Assembly (NCBI RefSeq): GCF_030384665.1
Contig: NC_083680.1
Location: 653,001 to 717,000 of the forward strand
DNA from: Lodderomyces elongisporus
Taxonomy: Eukaryota; Ascomycota; Pichiomycetes; Serinales; Debaryomycetaceae
Length of the DNA: 64,000 nucleotides
Direction of reading: 5' to 3'
Under the pieces are notes generated by a model. That model was not told the origin of the DNA. It worked only from the letters and a program-made list of their open reading frames with translations, and made no database searches. Made by a program: the position numbers and the translations under genes. Of the stretch, positions 49,189 to 58,926 are shown one piece after another. Numbering within the stretch: the stretch's first letter is position 1; each line of letters opens with the position of its first letter.

Positions 49189-51375
49189 TTACTTGCGTTT
49201 ACGGAAATTTCTGACTAAGTCTCTTCTACGACGTTTACACTCACGAGTAATTTCACCACGAACGGACCAAAACCACTTCTCATACTCGGTCTCTTCTCCC
49301 ACTTCTACTTGCTTGTCATCATTTCCGTTTCCGCTTGTGCTTGGTATCTTTGAAACATCGCCATTTGGACTATTTGGGCCAATTTGGCCATTTTGAGTCA
49401 TTGGCCAAGTATACTTGTAATCATCTTCCACGGCTCCAATCTTTGCCAAATGTGATTGAGTTGAAAGGAAAGGAGAGTCCAAATGGGGCCAAAAAAGACC
49501 AAAATGACTCATCTTTTGATTTTTCAACTGGCTTTGGATTTGTGTATTAAACGCATGGTCCTGATTGTTTGAATTCTGATTGTTATCATTTTGTTGCTGA
49601 TTTTGTACGATAGGAAATACTTTCTCTGTATCAATATCTTCATCGTCGTCAGAAAGAGCTAGTTTGAAGCCACCACCTGTTGTTGTTTTTGTAGTAGTAG
49701 TAGTAGTGGTGGTGGTGGTAGTAGTATCAGTAGTAGTAGCTCTTGCTAGTTCGTCTTCGTCTGCATTCAGAATCACGTCTGTTGCGATTGAGACTGTTGG
49801 GTTAAACAAAGAGCGAAGGGCTTTGGTTGTTTGTGATGATTGCTTTTCCAAGGATGTATCTAATGTCGGTGTAGGTTCCACCTCAGAACTTTTTGACTCT
49901 AACTGCTCTTCGTTTAGATCCACTTTTTCTTTGACTATCAGTCCGACATTTTGTGTTGCACTTGTCCCCAATTCTACTCCTGAGTCTGCTTTTGTTTGTC
50001 TTTCCAAATTTGTCGGAATATCACCTTGAGATACAAATGCAGCTTTCTCGATAAACTCCAAGTCCAGAATATCGTTACCTTCGTCATCTTCGTCATAATA
50101 TGTCTCTTCCTTTGGTTTTTCCAAATCAACTGTACTTTGTTTGATAACTTGTTCAATATCGATGTCTTTTAGCTCTCTATTCTCTTGGCCCTTCTCATTC
50201 TCACTTTCATTTTCATTTTCATTTTCATTTTCATCCACATCCATGTCCGTATCATTTATAGAATCTTTAATCTCGTAATCATAGTGTTGCACTTTTCTAC
50301 GACCTTTTGAATCAACTTCAATGTCATCTTTCTCCAAATTTGCTTCTTCTTCGACATCAACTGGTTTATCAAAATCAAATGTTTGTAAGAAAGCAGCAAG
50401 GACCAATTTGTTCTTCTTCGCGTCATTGTCTTCGTCCAACGAGTGAAAGCCTTTACTATATGATTCTGAATTTGATGGACCTTTTCCAGTGTGTGCATCA
50501 ACCATGGCCACTCTCTTACCATATTCCATGGCTTGTCTTCCATTGATTCCACAACTTACACTTTCTACAAGGTGATCATCGCCACTTTTCCATCCAATGC
50601 CATCCTCGTATTTCCAGGTCAATTCCCGCAAACTTCTTCCCCTCTCGACGCCCCACAACTTGGTCTTGTAACATTTATAAGTTTTCAACTCTCCGTTTAT
50701 CAATATTCTCAAAGTTTGCAGTTTCAAATCTTTTCTTGGTGTACGTCGATGAACACCTTTGATCACGCTAGCAGAATTCCCATCTTTGTATTTGTAAACA
50801 AGACTACCCGTTGTAGCACCATACGACTTGGTTCCATCTAAGCGATGAGTTGGTGGTGGATTTTTCGTGTTTGCGGTAGTATTGTTTGCTGTGTGTTCAG
50901 AAAGTGAAAACCAATCATGAATGGGAAGTCGATCTGATATTCGTATACCCAGGGTAAACGAGTTTGTCGGGTATGTACATTGAGACTCTTCTATTCGTCT
51001 AGCTCTTGCCTGTGCTATTTTAACCTCTTTTTCCAACTTCTTTGCAACCTTTCGCAGATTTACCGAAGCCTTGTTCTTTGTTGCTTGTTCCTCTAGTCTT
51101 GCAGTATACGATGGCTTTGCTATTGAGACACTAAGTTTACTTCCCATAAACACGACTCCATTCAATGCTGATTTCAACTTCTCATAGTTTTGCTGTGTAA
51201 TAGAAATAGTGACATATGCGAAATAGTGAAGTTGCAATGGCTTGGTGTGAAACTCCAAAGGTGAAATCACCGATGTGGCATATTTGGAAAATCGTTGTTC
51301 TAAAAGGCTGCTATTATCATGTAATTTACTTGAAATATTTCCAATATGGATCCTTAGCTCTTTCAACTCGCTCAT
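49189..51375 (-). CDS. NOP8: Nucleolar 60S-biogenesis protein Nop8
   Basis: Encodes about 728 aa from ATG 51373-51375 (the upstream in-frame codon is GTG). An N-terminal RRM starts LRIHIGNISSKL and contains HYFAYVTISI as the RNP1-like strand. After a basic helix come low-complexity acidic and Thr-rich stretches and a (Glu-Asn)n repeat encoded by CATTTT-type repeats. The C-terminus is strongly basic (ECKRRRRDLVRNFRKRK), as in Nop8, which acts with Rrp6/Dbp6 partners in early pre-60S particles. S. cerevisiae Nop8 is 484 aa, so most added length is acidic low complexity. The assignment rests on RRM plus basic tail plus overall layout. Confidence 0.72.
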   Translation of the reverse strand: MSELKELRIHIGNISSKLHDNSSLLEQRFSKYATSVISPLEFHTKPLQLHYFAYVTISITQQNYEKLKSALNGVVFMGSKLSVSIAKPSYTARLEEQATKNKASVNLRKVAKKLEKEVKIAQARARRIEESQCTYPTNSFTLGIRISDRLPIHDWFSLSEHTANNTTANTKNPPPTHRLDGTKSYGATTGSLVYKYKDGNSASVIKGVHRRTPRKDLKLQTLRILINGELKTYKCYKTKLWGVERGRSLRELTWKYEDGIGWKSGDDHLVESVSCGINGRQAMEYGKRVAMVDAHTGKGPSNSESYSKGFHSLDEDNDAKKNKLVLAAFLQTFDFDKPVDVEEEANLEKDDIEVDSKGRRKVQHYDYEIKDSINDTDMDVDENENENENESENEKGQENRELKDIDIEQVIKQSTVDLEKPKEETYYDEDDEGNDILDLEFIEKAAFVSQGDIPTNLERQTKADSGVELGTSATQNVGLIVKEKVDLNEEQLESKSSEVEPTPTLDTSLEKQSSQTTKALRSLFNPTVSIATDVILNADEDELARATTTDTTTTTTTTTTTTKTTTGGGFKLALSDDDEDIDTEKVFPIVQNQQQNDNNQNSNNQDHAFNTQIQSQLKNQKMSHFGLFWPHLDSPFLSTQSHLAKIGAVEDDYKYTWPMTQNGQIGPNSPNGDVSKIPSTSGNGNDDKQVEVGEETEYEKWFWSVRGEITRECKRRRRDLVRNFRKRK

Positions 51376-51794
51376 CTTGATATCAAGCACTTTAACGTAT
51401 CTTGATTAATAGGTAGTAAACGCCTTTCGAGAACACTTTTAAGAAATGTTTGACTTGACTACTGCTTACTTACCTATTTGTTAAAATGATGATACAGTAA
51501 TAATGATAAAAAAAAAGTGAAAAAAAAAAAACAAAAAATTAAAAAACAAAAAAAAGTATACTACCATCCAGATGTACTTTCGAAGACTGCGCAAATCGCG
51601 ATGCCTAATGTTTGAGTACATTGAAAGCCGCACAGTACACAAAATTTAAAGACTTGCAACTAGGCTGAAAAAACTACATTTGTTCTTCCGTAGTTGCTGT
51701 GATTGTTGTGGTTGTTTTGATTGTTCTTTTTTTCTTCTTTCGTTCATCATAATAATAGTTTTGAGACCTATCATTTTTGCCTGATGAATCTGCA
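51376..51794. other. Divergent spacer, NOP8 to SMN-like gene
   Basis: About 420 bp with A-tracts near 51510-51555. No gene seen; a small upstream exon of the SMN-like gene cannot be excluded. Confidence 0.5.
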
Positions 51795-52340
51795 ATGTCA
51801 CTAGATGATGAGGTAAATAAGGCATGGTTGACTCTGTATGTTTCATACACTAAGTTGAATGGTTTGTCAATAAATTCTAATTTGATAAATCAACACTCAT
51901 TACTATCGTCAAAAACTCAGCAAATAGAACACGAAGGTATAGCTATTGATATAAGCCGAGAAGTTCCACATTTGACGTCCTTAATAGAAGCTCAGCCAAA
52001 TAGCCTTGAACTTGAGTCTGAATTCAAGCGCTTGATGATGAAATTTTTCTGGGCTGGTTTTGAGATGAAACTGAGAATGAAGCTGGAGTTGGCCGGTGGT
52101 GACAAGGAGCAGGACCAAAGGCAAGAGCAAGAGCAAGAGCAAGAGCAAGAACAAGAGCAAGAGCAAGAGCAAGAGCAAGAGCAAGAGCAAGAGCAAGAGC
52201 AAGAGCAAGAACAAGAGCAAGAACAAGAGCAAGAGCAAGAGCAAGAGCAAGAGCAAAAGCAAGAGCAAGAGCAAGAGCAAGAGCAAGAGCAAGAACAAGA
52301 GCAAGAGCAAGAGCAAAAGCGGAATAATGTTAATGAATGA
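51795..52340 (+). CDS. Possible SMN-like protein with (Glu-Gln)n tail
   Basis: Encodes about 181 aa from the first ATG (51795). The N-terminus MSLDDEVNKAWLTLYVSYTK resembles the Gemin2-binding helix of fungal Smn1 (acidic start, then W...Y). Around residues 75-97 SEFKRLMMKFFWAGFEMK resembles the SMN YG-box oligomerisation helix (LM.+[FY][YW]AG[YF]), although the later Gly residues are absent. From 52120 the protein becomes an almost pure Glu-Gln repeat of about 60 residues, encoded by a GAGCAA hexanucleotide array. If correct it would act in snRNP assembly. Two short motifs are weak evidence, and the start could lie in an upstream exon. Confidence 0.42.
   Translation: MSLDDEVNKAWLTLYVSYTKLNGLSINSNLINQHSLLSSKTQQIEHEGIAIDISREVPHLTSLIEAQPNSLELESEFKRLMMKFFWAGFEMKLRMKLELAGGDKEQDQRQEQEQEQEQEQEQEQEQEQEQEQEQEQEQEQEQEQEQEQEQEQEQKQEQEQEQEQEQEQEQEQEQKRNNVNE
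52118..52320 (+). repeat. (GAGCAA)n hexanucleotide array, coding
   Basis: More than 30 tandem GAGCAA units with rare GAACAA/GAGCAAAA variants, read as Glu-Gln. The reverse strand would give Ser/Cys or Leu-only frames, which are artefacts. Confidence 0.92.
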
Positions 52341-52577
52341 ACGTGTTGCATATTTGTTGTTACAAGCAGTGTGTCTATAAATAAACTCAGGTTTATTACC
52401 TATGTAGTTGTTTTTCTAAATTCTATAAGCAATACTCGAGTCAACATCAAAATCAATATGTCCCTTAGTTAAACAAACTATACTTCCAGTCTCACTTCTT
52501 TGCCCTTTTCTTTTTCTTGTTCTTTTTCTTTTTCCTTTTCCTGTTCTTTTTCTTGTTCTTGTTCTTGCTACTTTTTT

Positions 52578-53279
52578 TTAAATCTTTTGAGCAGCCCATT
52601 GGTCTTCCAATCCAAAGATTGAGGTAATGACACCTGCCAAACCAACGTCACCTTCTGTAAAGTGCAAGTAGTCTAAAGAGTTCAAGGCAATGAAAGCATC
52701 CAACAAGTCCCAAATGAGTTTTCTCTTTGCGGCATAGAGCTTCTTCTTGACATCTGCAAGACTCAATCCTGTTTTTTCGTTCTCGTCGGTTTGTTTGTAA
52801 GAATTTAATGAGTAAATGATTCTCAATGAGTTTATGATACCTGCAACCAAGCCAAGCAACCAGAATCTGCTGGCGTATTTTGATGCGTTTGGCCATTTCT
52901 TCTTGTCTACTACACCCAACAATTTAAAAAACAAGAATCCATCAATGGTCAAGTACCCAGCATATCCCAAGTTTCTAATGATGGTAGTGAGTTGCAAAAT
53001 AGGGTCCATTAACTTGTTGTCGTAGGCCTTAGCAGCGGTTTGCAAATGTGGGATTGGCTTGAAGAACCTCATACCTTTACGGATAAAGGTAAAGTGACTC
53101 TTCAAGTTGGCAAACATTTCAATTGTTTCCTTTGAATAGCCCTTCTTATAAGCATAGTATCCGAGAAATCTGGACAAGTATGCAAGTAAACGAAACGACT
53201 TTTCTCTTTGTGGGGTAACATCCCAAAATTTGACGAGTTTTGTGAGAGTCGGATGATAAACTACTGAATCGGCAACCAT
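52578..53279 (-). CDS. PEX11: Peroxisomal membrane protein Pex11
   Basis: Encodes 233 aa from ATG 53277-53279. Pex11 elongates and divides peroxisomes and affects medium-chain fatty acid oxidation. The N-terminus VYHPTLTKLVKFWDVTPQRE and following LLAYLSRFLGYYAYKKGYS are the conserved amphipathic region. The family block RFFKPIPHLQTAAKAY follows, and a C-terminal part ends in DYLHFTEGDVGLAGVITS. The length matches S. cerevisiae Pex11 (236 aa). No PTS sequence is expected. The 3' end faces the SMN-like gene. Confidence 0.95.
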   Translation of the reverse strand: MVADSVVYHPTLTKLVKFWDVTPQREKSFRLLAYLSRFLGYYAYKKGYSKETIEMFANLKSHFTFIRKGMRFFKPIPHLQTAAKAYDNKLMDPILQLTTIIRNLGYAGYLTIDGFLFFKLLGVVDKKKWPNASKYASRFWLLGLVAGIINSLRIIYSLNSYKQTDENEKTGLSLADVKKKLYAAKRKLIWDLLDAFIALNSLDYLHFTEGDVGLAGVITSIFGLEDQWAAQKI

Positions 53280-54699
53280 TTTTGTTATTACTATTGCTGT
53301 TGTTTGTAAGATTATTTGTACCTTCTATATGGTTCAGTTGAAAGACCTAGCTGGAAACAATAAAAAGGAAAGAAGAAAAAGGAAAGAGGATTGGTAAAAA
53401 GAAAAAAAAAAAAAATTTTTGAAGGAAAAAATAATGAGAGTAGCAAGATTATAACAAAGCTGTAAATTGTGGAGATTAGAATTATTGGTGGAGTGGCAGA
53501 TTAGAACGTGAAAAATACAGAACAAAAAAATAAAAAAAATAAAATAAAAAAAATAAAATATAAAAAGGATAGAGAGAGAGAGTGTGTGTGTGGGTTGGTG
53601 TATTTGTGTATTTGTGTAATGTACATTGTTCAAGGTGTGAGTTTTCATTTTGCAAGAGTAAAGTTCCAAATTTTTAAAAGGTCTTTAACTGGTGCTACCA
53701 AATGTAAGAAGCTAAGTAGCAGAACTTTACTCTGCGTCGGTTTAAGGGAGAACGATAAAAAAATAAAATAAAATAAAATAAAATCTACAAACGGGGAAAC
53801 AATACTCAAGTGGTGCACATGACACCGACGCTCGAATTTATACAACATAAAACAGTTTGGCATGCAGTAGAAATGATGTCTTTGCAAGAAGTAGTGATTT
53901 CTACTAGATACAAGAAGAAGTGGAACTGATATATACAATGTAATATTTAATTTCAATACAGTGCTTGTAGATGTGAATTATCAAGTGATGAATATTCTCA
54001 ACCTAGCTGTTGCTACTGGTCTATTGCACTGTGGTTGTGGAAATTTATGGATTGAACAAAACACAACAACAATAAAGCACTAAAAATAGAAAAATTGAAC
54101 ATCTTATCGACTTGCTGAATTAAAGGTTTGCCGTAATAATGGCGATGATAGTAACAGTAGTAGTACTAGTATTACTAGTATTACTAGTAGTACCAGTAGT
54201 GAAGAAAAAAAAAGGTGAAAATAAAAAATAAAATAAAAAATAAAATAAAAAAGACAAAAAGACAAAAAGACAAAAAGACAAAAAGACAAAAAGACAAAAA
54301 AATATTTTCAGCCGAGGGTTTATGGAGTGCTAGTGAAACCCAAGCAAAATCTTAAATTCAATGGTGTCTCTCCCGTTTTCTTCCCCACCCTCGCCCCTCC
54401 TTCTGTCTACTACAATAAAAAAGATATCTGACAACAGAACCTACAATAATAAAAAATACGTCAATTTTATAGTAATTTTTATATACACCAAAAGTGATTA
54501 CAAAGGGACTACAAAGTTCAAGGGTTAATGTAGAATTTTATGTTCAATAGAGAACCCTTATATCCTCTTTTCCCTATTTCTTTTCCTCTTCCCTTCCCTT
54601 CCCTTCCCTTCTCTTCTCTTCTCTTCTCTTCTCTCTTCCAAAAACTTCCACCAGCGGATTTAGTCCAACCACTATTAAGTATATCTAGTTCAATTGATA
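53280..54699. other. Intergenic region upstream of PEX11
   Basis: About 1.4 kb, repeat-rich: AAAAT-type pentamers at 53520-53565 and 53758-53784, (AG)n(TG)n at 53571-53592, a trinucleotide AGTAGT/ATT region at 54151-54200, (AAAAAGAC)n at 54252-54301, and (CTTCC)n/(CTTCT)n at 54588-54635. No gene recognised. Confidence 0.55.
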
Positions 54700-57144
54700 T
54701 CAATTGATATCAACCATCTCTCCCTCTACCAAATGCTTGCCAGCCACTTTCATCAACTCATATGACTCCTGAACCTCGTCTTTTTCTTCTTGGCTCATTT
54801 CATTCCATTCTTGTTCAATCAAATCAATATCTGCTTCGTTATCATAATTTCTACGAGCAAATTGATAATACCTTTTGGCTTCTGTTTCTGATCCTGATTT
54901 TAATTCTGATTTTGATTCTGATTCTGATTCTGATTCTGATTCTGATTCTGCTTCGGCTTCGGCTTCGGCTTCGACTTCGACTACGGCTCCTCTCTCCCTA
55001 TATTCCCCCTTCTGCTCTACCTCGGTCCCCAACACTGCATTTGTCCTATTGTCTTTTGCACCAACTGAAATACTAGGCTTTTCTTTAACACCTGACAGTG
55101 CCGGCTCCTTGACCAAAAAGACCACATTGCTGCCCGTGCCAGTTAACTCTCGAATCTTGTACAAATGTTCATTTTTTTCCATAATTGGTACTATCTCCCC
55201 ATACAAATAGTCCTTACCAGATTCAACGAGTCTCAAATACTCCTGTCTTATGTCTTCTTTCTCATGGGATGATTTTGCAATCCATTCGGCTTGCAAATGC
55301 TCAATAGCCTTGCCCATCTCTACTGATATTTTCAGCTCAACATTAACCTTCTCCTTCTTCATTTCATCGATTCTCTTGGCTAAAAAGCAATTGTACGCAT
55401 GAACTTCCAGAACAGATTCTACCAATTTTGTCCTACCCAGAGAAACATCCAAGAGAGTGGAGAGTGGTGGTATCAGTGGTTTCCTAGAATGCCTATTGGT
55501 GATAACCCATTGACCCCAAACCTCAACAAGGTATTCCTTCTTCATTTCTTTTGTAAAACTTTTGGCAAGCTGCAGTTTCTGTTCATGGGTAACTTTCTTC
55601 CCCATAAATATATCATATCCTGATAGCAACAACTCCCTATACTCGGATTCAATCTGTTGTTTCTGAGTCTCATTCATACACTTCCACTCCTTTTGAAACT
55701 CAAAGATCTCTTTTTGATGTTGCTTACTCGATTTATACACAAAATAGTTCCACACATGGTCTCTATTAAGTTCCCCAATGATTGTATAATTCCCCACAGT
55801 TTGATTCCTGACAAACCTTAAAAAAGATACTTCGGGAACTCTGTGGCTAGTCCTTGTCCCACTTGGAATCAAATGACCATCCCAACATTCCACTTCGCCT
55901 CTAATGTATCTAATATCATATGCCGGGTTCCGACCAATGGCCCTCTGTTTAAATTCAATGTCAACAATGTGACCTCCGTATATATCCTTTTGTAGCTCTA
56001 AAAGCCGCATATACTCTTTTTCTAGTTCTGAATAGTCAGTCTTGCTCATTTCTCTCCATTGAATTTCAATTTCGCGAAGTACTTGGCCATAAAAGAGATC
56101 CACTTTCTGATCCTCGCTAGTGATTATTTGCAACTTTGGCCTCACCTTGCTAAATTCTCGCCCCAAAAAGTAGTTCCACAAATGAGCCTTGGTCATTCCA
56201 AGCACCGAAACTTTGCCAGTAAATTCGTTGATTATAATCTTCATTCCCAAATCTTTACTTAACCTTGCTCCCTTTCTCGCCATAGCTTCTCTTAACTCGG
56301 GGTCTTTGTCTCCAAAGGGAAAAAAATTAACTGTACCATATCCCATCTTTTGATCTACAGTGACTAGATTATATTCCTTGTCTAAGTCGTACCCAAATAA
56401 GATATTGTTTTCATACTTGAGCCAGAGCGACATCTGTGTATTATAGTCAACTTTGCTGAACGATTTACCAATCTTTTTGAGTAATTGCTGCTTCTCCTTA
56501 TAAGTAATATTCCTCTTGTCCAGTTCTGACTCTTGATCTTGTTCCACTTGATTGGAATTGCGCAAATTATTCTCCTTCAAATATTTCTGCAATTGCAAGA
56601 AATAGTAAAATCGTCGACTAAGGGAAAATCTAAGGGGCAAACGCATACTTCGTGTTCCGGAAATAGCATTGTAGTTGTATAATGCTTTTTTGTATGGTTG
56701 ACCTTTAACATTCTTTGGTCTTTGTGGAAAGTCTGCCCTAGTTAATATCGTATTATTCGTCTCTGTTGAAACAGTTGAGTTTTCGGTCTCTATAAGTTGA
56801 CGTAATACACTAGTATCTGTCTTGTTATTTACATGTTCTTGCTCCTGTTCTTGCTGTTTCTCTTGCTCTTGCATTTCAACGGAATCTCCATCTTTCCTTG
56901 CAGCATTCTGGATTGCATTCCAATTAGTATGCAAGAAATCACCCATTATACTTTCAAATACCGAGGCAAGCTCTCGTTTTTGCTGACTTGACCTAACATT
57001 ATAAGCATGAACAGCTTTTCTTAATTTTTCCTCTTGTTTTATAAAAGTCCCGCTTTCTGCTATTTTGATAGCAACATAATAGTTTTTTACATCTTTGTCC
57101 TTGAGTTTTGGTATAAGTTTTGCAACCTTGTTGAATCTTGACAA
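54700..57144 (-). CDS. Multi-module degenerate HMG-box-like protein, start unresolved
   Basis: The open frame codes for 814 residues but begins at a TTG (57142-57144) just after an in-frame stop. The first ATG is at 56946, inside a conserved-looking module. About five modules share an entry helix (HAYNCFLA, HLWNYFLG, HVWNYFVY) and an exit pattern 'EW..MS..EK..I..EY..L..SGKD...GE.V.I', e.g. EWIAKSSHEKEDIRQEYLRL. This resembles HMG-box helices 1 and 3. No HMG DNA-wedge residues were checked. The neighbour at 57886-58926 shares the exit module, so they look like tandem paralogues. A (Glu/Ala/Ser)n run lies near 54915-54980. Function unknown; nucleoid or chromatin binding is a guess. Confidence 0.6.
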   Translation of the reverse strand: MSRFNKVAKLIPKLKDKDVKNYYVAIKIAESGTFIKQEEKLRKAVHAYNVRSSQQKRELASVFESIMGDFLHTNWNAIQNAARKDGDSVEMQEQEKQQEQEQEHVNNKTDTSVLRQLIETENSTVSTETNNTILTRADFPQRPKNVKGQPYKKALYNYNAISGTRSMRLPLRFSLSRRFYYFLQLQKYLKENNLRNSNQVEQDQESELDKRNITYKEKQQLLKKIGKSFSKVDYNTQMSLWLKYENNILFGYDLDKEYNLVTVDQKMGYGTVNFFPFGDKDPELREAMARKGARLSKDLGMKIIINEFTGKVSVLGMTKAHLWNYFLGREFSKVRPKLQIITSEDQKVDLFYGQVLREIEIQWREMSKTDYSELEKEYMRLLELQKDIYGGHIVDIEFKQRAIGRNPAYDIRYIRGEVECWDGHLIPSGTRTSHRVPEVSFLRFVRNQTVGNYTIIGELNRDHVWNYFVYKSSKQHQKEIFEFQKEWKCMNETQKQQIESEYRELLLSGYDIFMGKKVTHEQKLQLAKSFTKEMKKEYLVEVWGQWVITNRHSRKPLIPPLSTLLDVSLGRTKLVESVLEVHAYNCFLAKRIDEMKKEKVNVELKISVEMGKAIEHLQAEWIAKSSHEKEDIRQEYLRLVESGKDYLYGEIVPIMEKNEHLYKIRELTGTGSNVVFLVKEPALSGVKEKPSISVGAKDNRTNAVLGTEVEQKGEYRERGAVVEVEAEAEAEAESESESESESESKSELKSGSETEAKRYYQFARRNYDNEADIDLIEQEWNEMSQEEKDEVQESYELMKVAGKHLVEGEMVDIN

Positions 57145-57885
57145 CTTTTAAGAGAAATAAATTGTGAAAAAAATGAATGGGAAACAAAGTGGAAAACAAA
57201 ACTGAAAACAGAAATGTTGAGATGAGTTTCGTGGTGAAAAAAAAAAAAAGAAAACGCAATCAGACAAAGAACAATTGTGACTTATCTAATGCTTTTTTTT
57301 TTATTTTTCCCCTATGCTGTTGATAAATTGGTCAAAGAATGATTAATTTGGCTCCTACTTCTGATTTGTTTACCAGGAAATATATACTGATGGTATTCTG
57401 GTTCAAGGAACACAAAATGGATATTCCTTTCTCCCTTTTCCTGTCGTAGTCCATTATTGTGGTGGTTCTTTATTTATTTTATTTATTATTACTTATATAT
57501 TTGTGTATATACATACTTATTAATTTTCACTTGGTTTCTTTTCCTCGCTTGTTAAAATGCAGCTATGTACATTTGGCAGTATATGTTTATAACCACAAGG
57601 ACCTACTGAAGAAAAAAAAAAAAGCTATAAAAAACTTGAATAAGTTGGAAAAGACATTATCGCTGGTCTTATTTAAAATTAAATATGCTTGATAATCACA
57701 TGTACATACAAGTTATATTGTGGTTGTCATTCTTTCTTTCATTTTTCTATTTACTTTTCCTTTTGCAATGATCAGTTTTTCTATACACAGTTGATTGCTA
57801 TGCTTTTATTTTTTTTTTACTTCTTTTTTACTTCTTCTTCTTCTTCTCCTTATTTCTCTGCTGCTGCTGCTGCTGCTGCTGTCAT
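57145..57885. other. Spacer between the two HMG-like genes
   Basis: About 740 bp, T-rich. It should hold the promoter and possibly a missing first exon of the multi-module gene. The bases immediately upstream of 57144 read TTAAAAG on the minus strand, a weak 3' splice site. A (CTG)n-type run at 57859-57881 abuts the 3' end of the neighbour. Confidence 0.5.
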
Positions 57886-58926
57886 CTATTCTTTTGCTTC
57901 AGTGCTTTTTGTACTTTCAGATATAGTTTTCTTTTTGTTGGGTTTGGCAATAGCTCCGTTTTTTCGAAGCCTGTACCCTTCTGCGTCTGCTTTCTCTTCG
58001 AGCATTGATTCTAAAGGCAAGATCTCTCCGCGATAAAAGTCTTTACCGGATTTCAATAAAGCCGAGTATCTTTCTTTCCATGTGTACTTGTCTTTCAAAG
58101 AAAGAGTCTTCCATTCATTTTTGAAATGTTTATTTTTTTGAGCAGATGTCATTTTGCTTATTTCAAAGACATTTTGCGTCTCGTGGATTCTTTCAATTAT
58201 AAAGTATCCTTGGACTCTGCTTAACATTATGTCGCCTTTTATATCTTCAACTTCTTTGGTTTCTGGATTGATTTTAAATCTAAAACGCAAGTGTGCACTC
58301 TGGTGGGGACCAAAACCTTGTGCAATCATTGCTTGTTTAAAAGCAGCCAGTTCTTCTTGTTTTCTTTTGCGTTCCAACAGTTTTTTAAGTTTTTCCTCCT
58401 TTGCCTTTTCACGAGCCATCTTTTTTTCTTCTTTCGATCTCAAGTCCAACTTCATTATATTAGTTTGTTTCTTAAATTCTTGTTCTTCGAGTAGTAATTT
58501 CTTGTTCTTTACACTACGCAATAACGACCTTTGCTTTTGAACGTCTTCTGGTGTATACGATTTGCACCATTCGAATATGAAGTTTTGGACCACTTCCTTT
58601 TCGGTGGTTTGATCGAAACCTTGTTGTGCGAATGTGGCGTTAAGGTCGGCAGCAGTTTTCTGCGATTGATTGTAAAAAGCATGGATGTAGAACCATCCCA
58701 AGGAGGTATGGATAGCTGAAACTTCATCTGGCCAATTTCTGAAATCGAATTCTGAAGTGCTTTTAAAAGGGACTATTGGTTGTCGGAAATGAGGGATACG
58801 TGAGTTGTGAGGTAAGTTCACCTTAGTGCCTCTTGTTGCTAGAGTGCGTGCAAGCGATACATTATTCCGCAGTAGATGTTTGAGTAAATTAGTTGCTATA
58901 GTTGTGCTTAAAGTCCTGCTGTACAT
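57886..58926 (-). CDS. Mitochondrial HMG-box-like protein
   Basis: Encodes 346 aa from ATG 58924-58926. The N-terminus MYSRTLSTTIATNLLKHLLR then LARTLATRG is a textbook mitochondrial presequence. The middle is a Lys/Glu-rich coiled coil (EEKKMAREKAKEEKLKKLLE). The last third has the module KNEWKTLSLKDKYTWKERY then SALLKSGKDFYRGEILPLE, shared with the adjacent 814-residue frame. The layout of presequence, coiled coil and HMG-like modules resembles mitochondrial nucleoid proteins such as Candida Gcf1, but orthology was not established. It is transcribed in the same direction as the neighbour and upstream of it. Confidence 0.6.
   Translation of the reverse strand: MYSRTLSTTIATNLLKHLLRNNVSLARTLATRGTKVNLPHNSRIPHFRQPIVPFKSTSEFDFRNWPDEVSAIHTSLGWFYIHAFYNQSQKTAADLNATFAQQGFDQTTEKEVVQNFIFEWCKSYTPEDVQKQRSLLRSVKNKKLLLEEQEFKKQTNIMKLDLRSKEEKKMAREKAKEEKLKKLLERKRKQEELAAFKQAMIAQGFGPHQSAHLRFRFKINPETKEVEDIKGDIMLSRVQGYFIIERIHETQNVFEISKMTSAQKNKHFKNEWKTLSLKDKYTWKERYSALLKSGKDFYRGEILPLESMLEEKADAEGYRLRKNGAIAKPNKKKTISESTKSTEAKE

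Noticed and set aside
51992..52351. Leu-only and Ser-Cys frames opposite the Glu-Gln array
   Set aside because: Artefacts of the GAGCAA hexanucleotide read in other frames.
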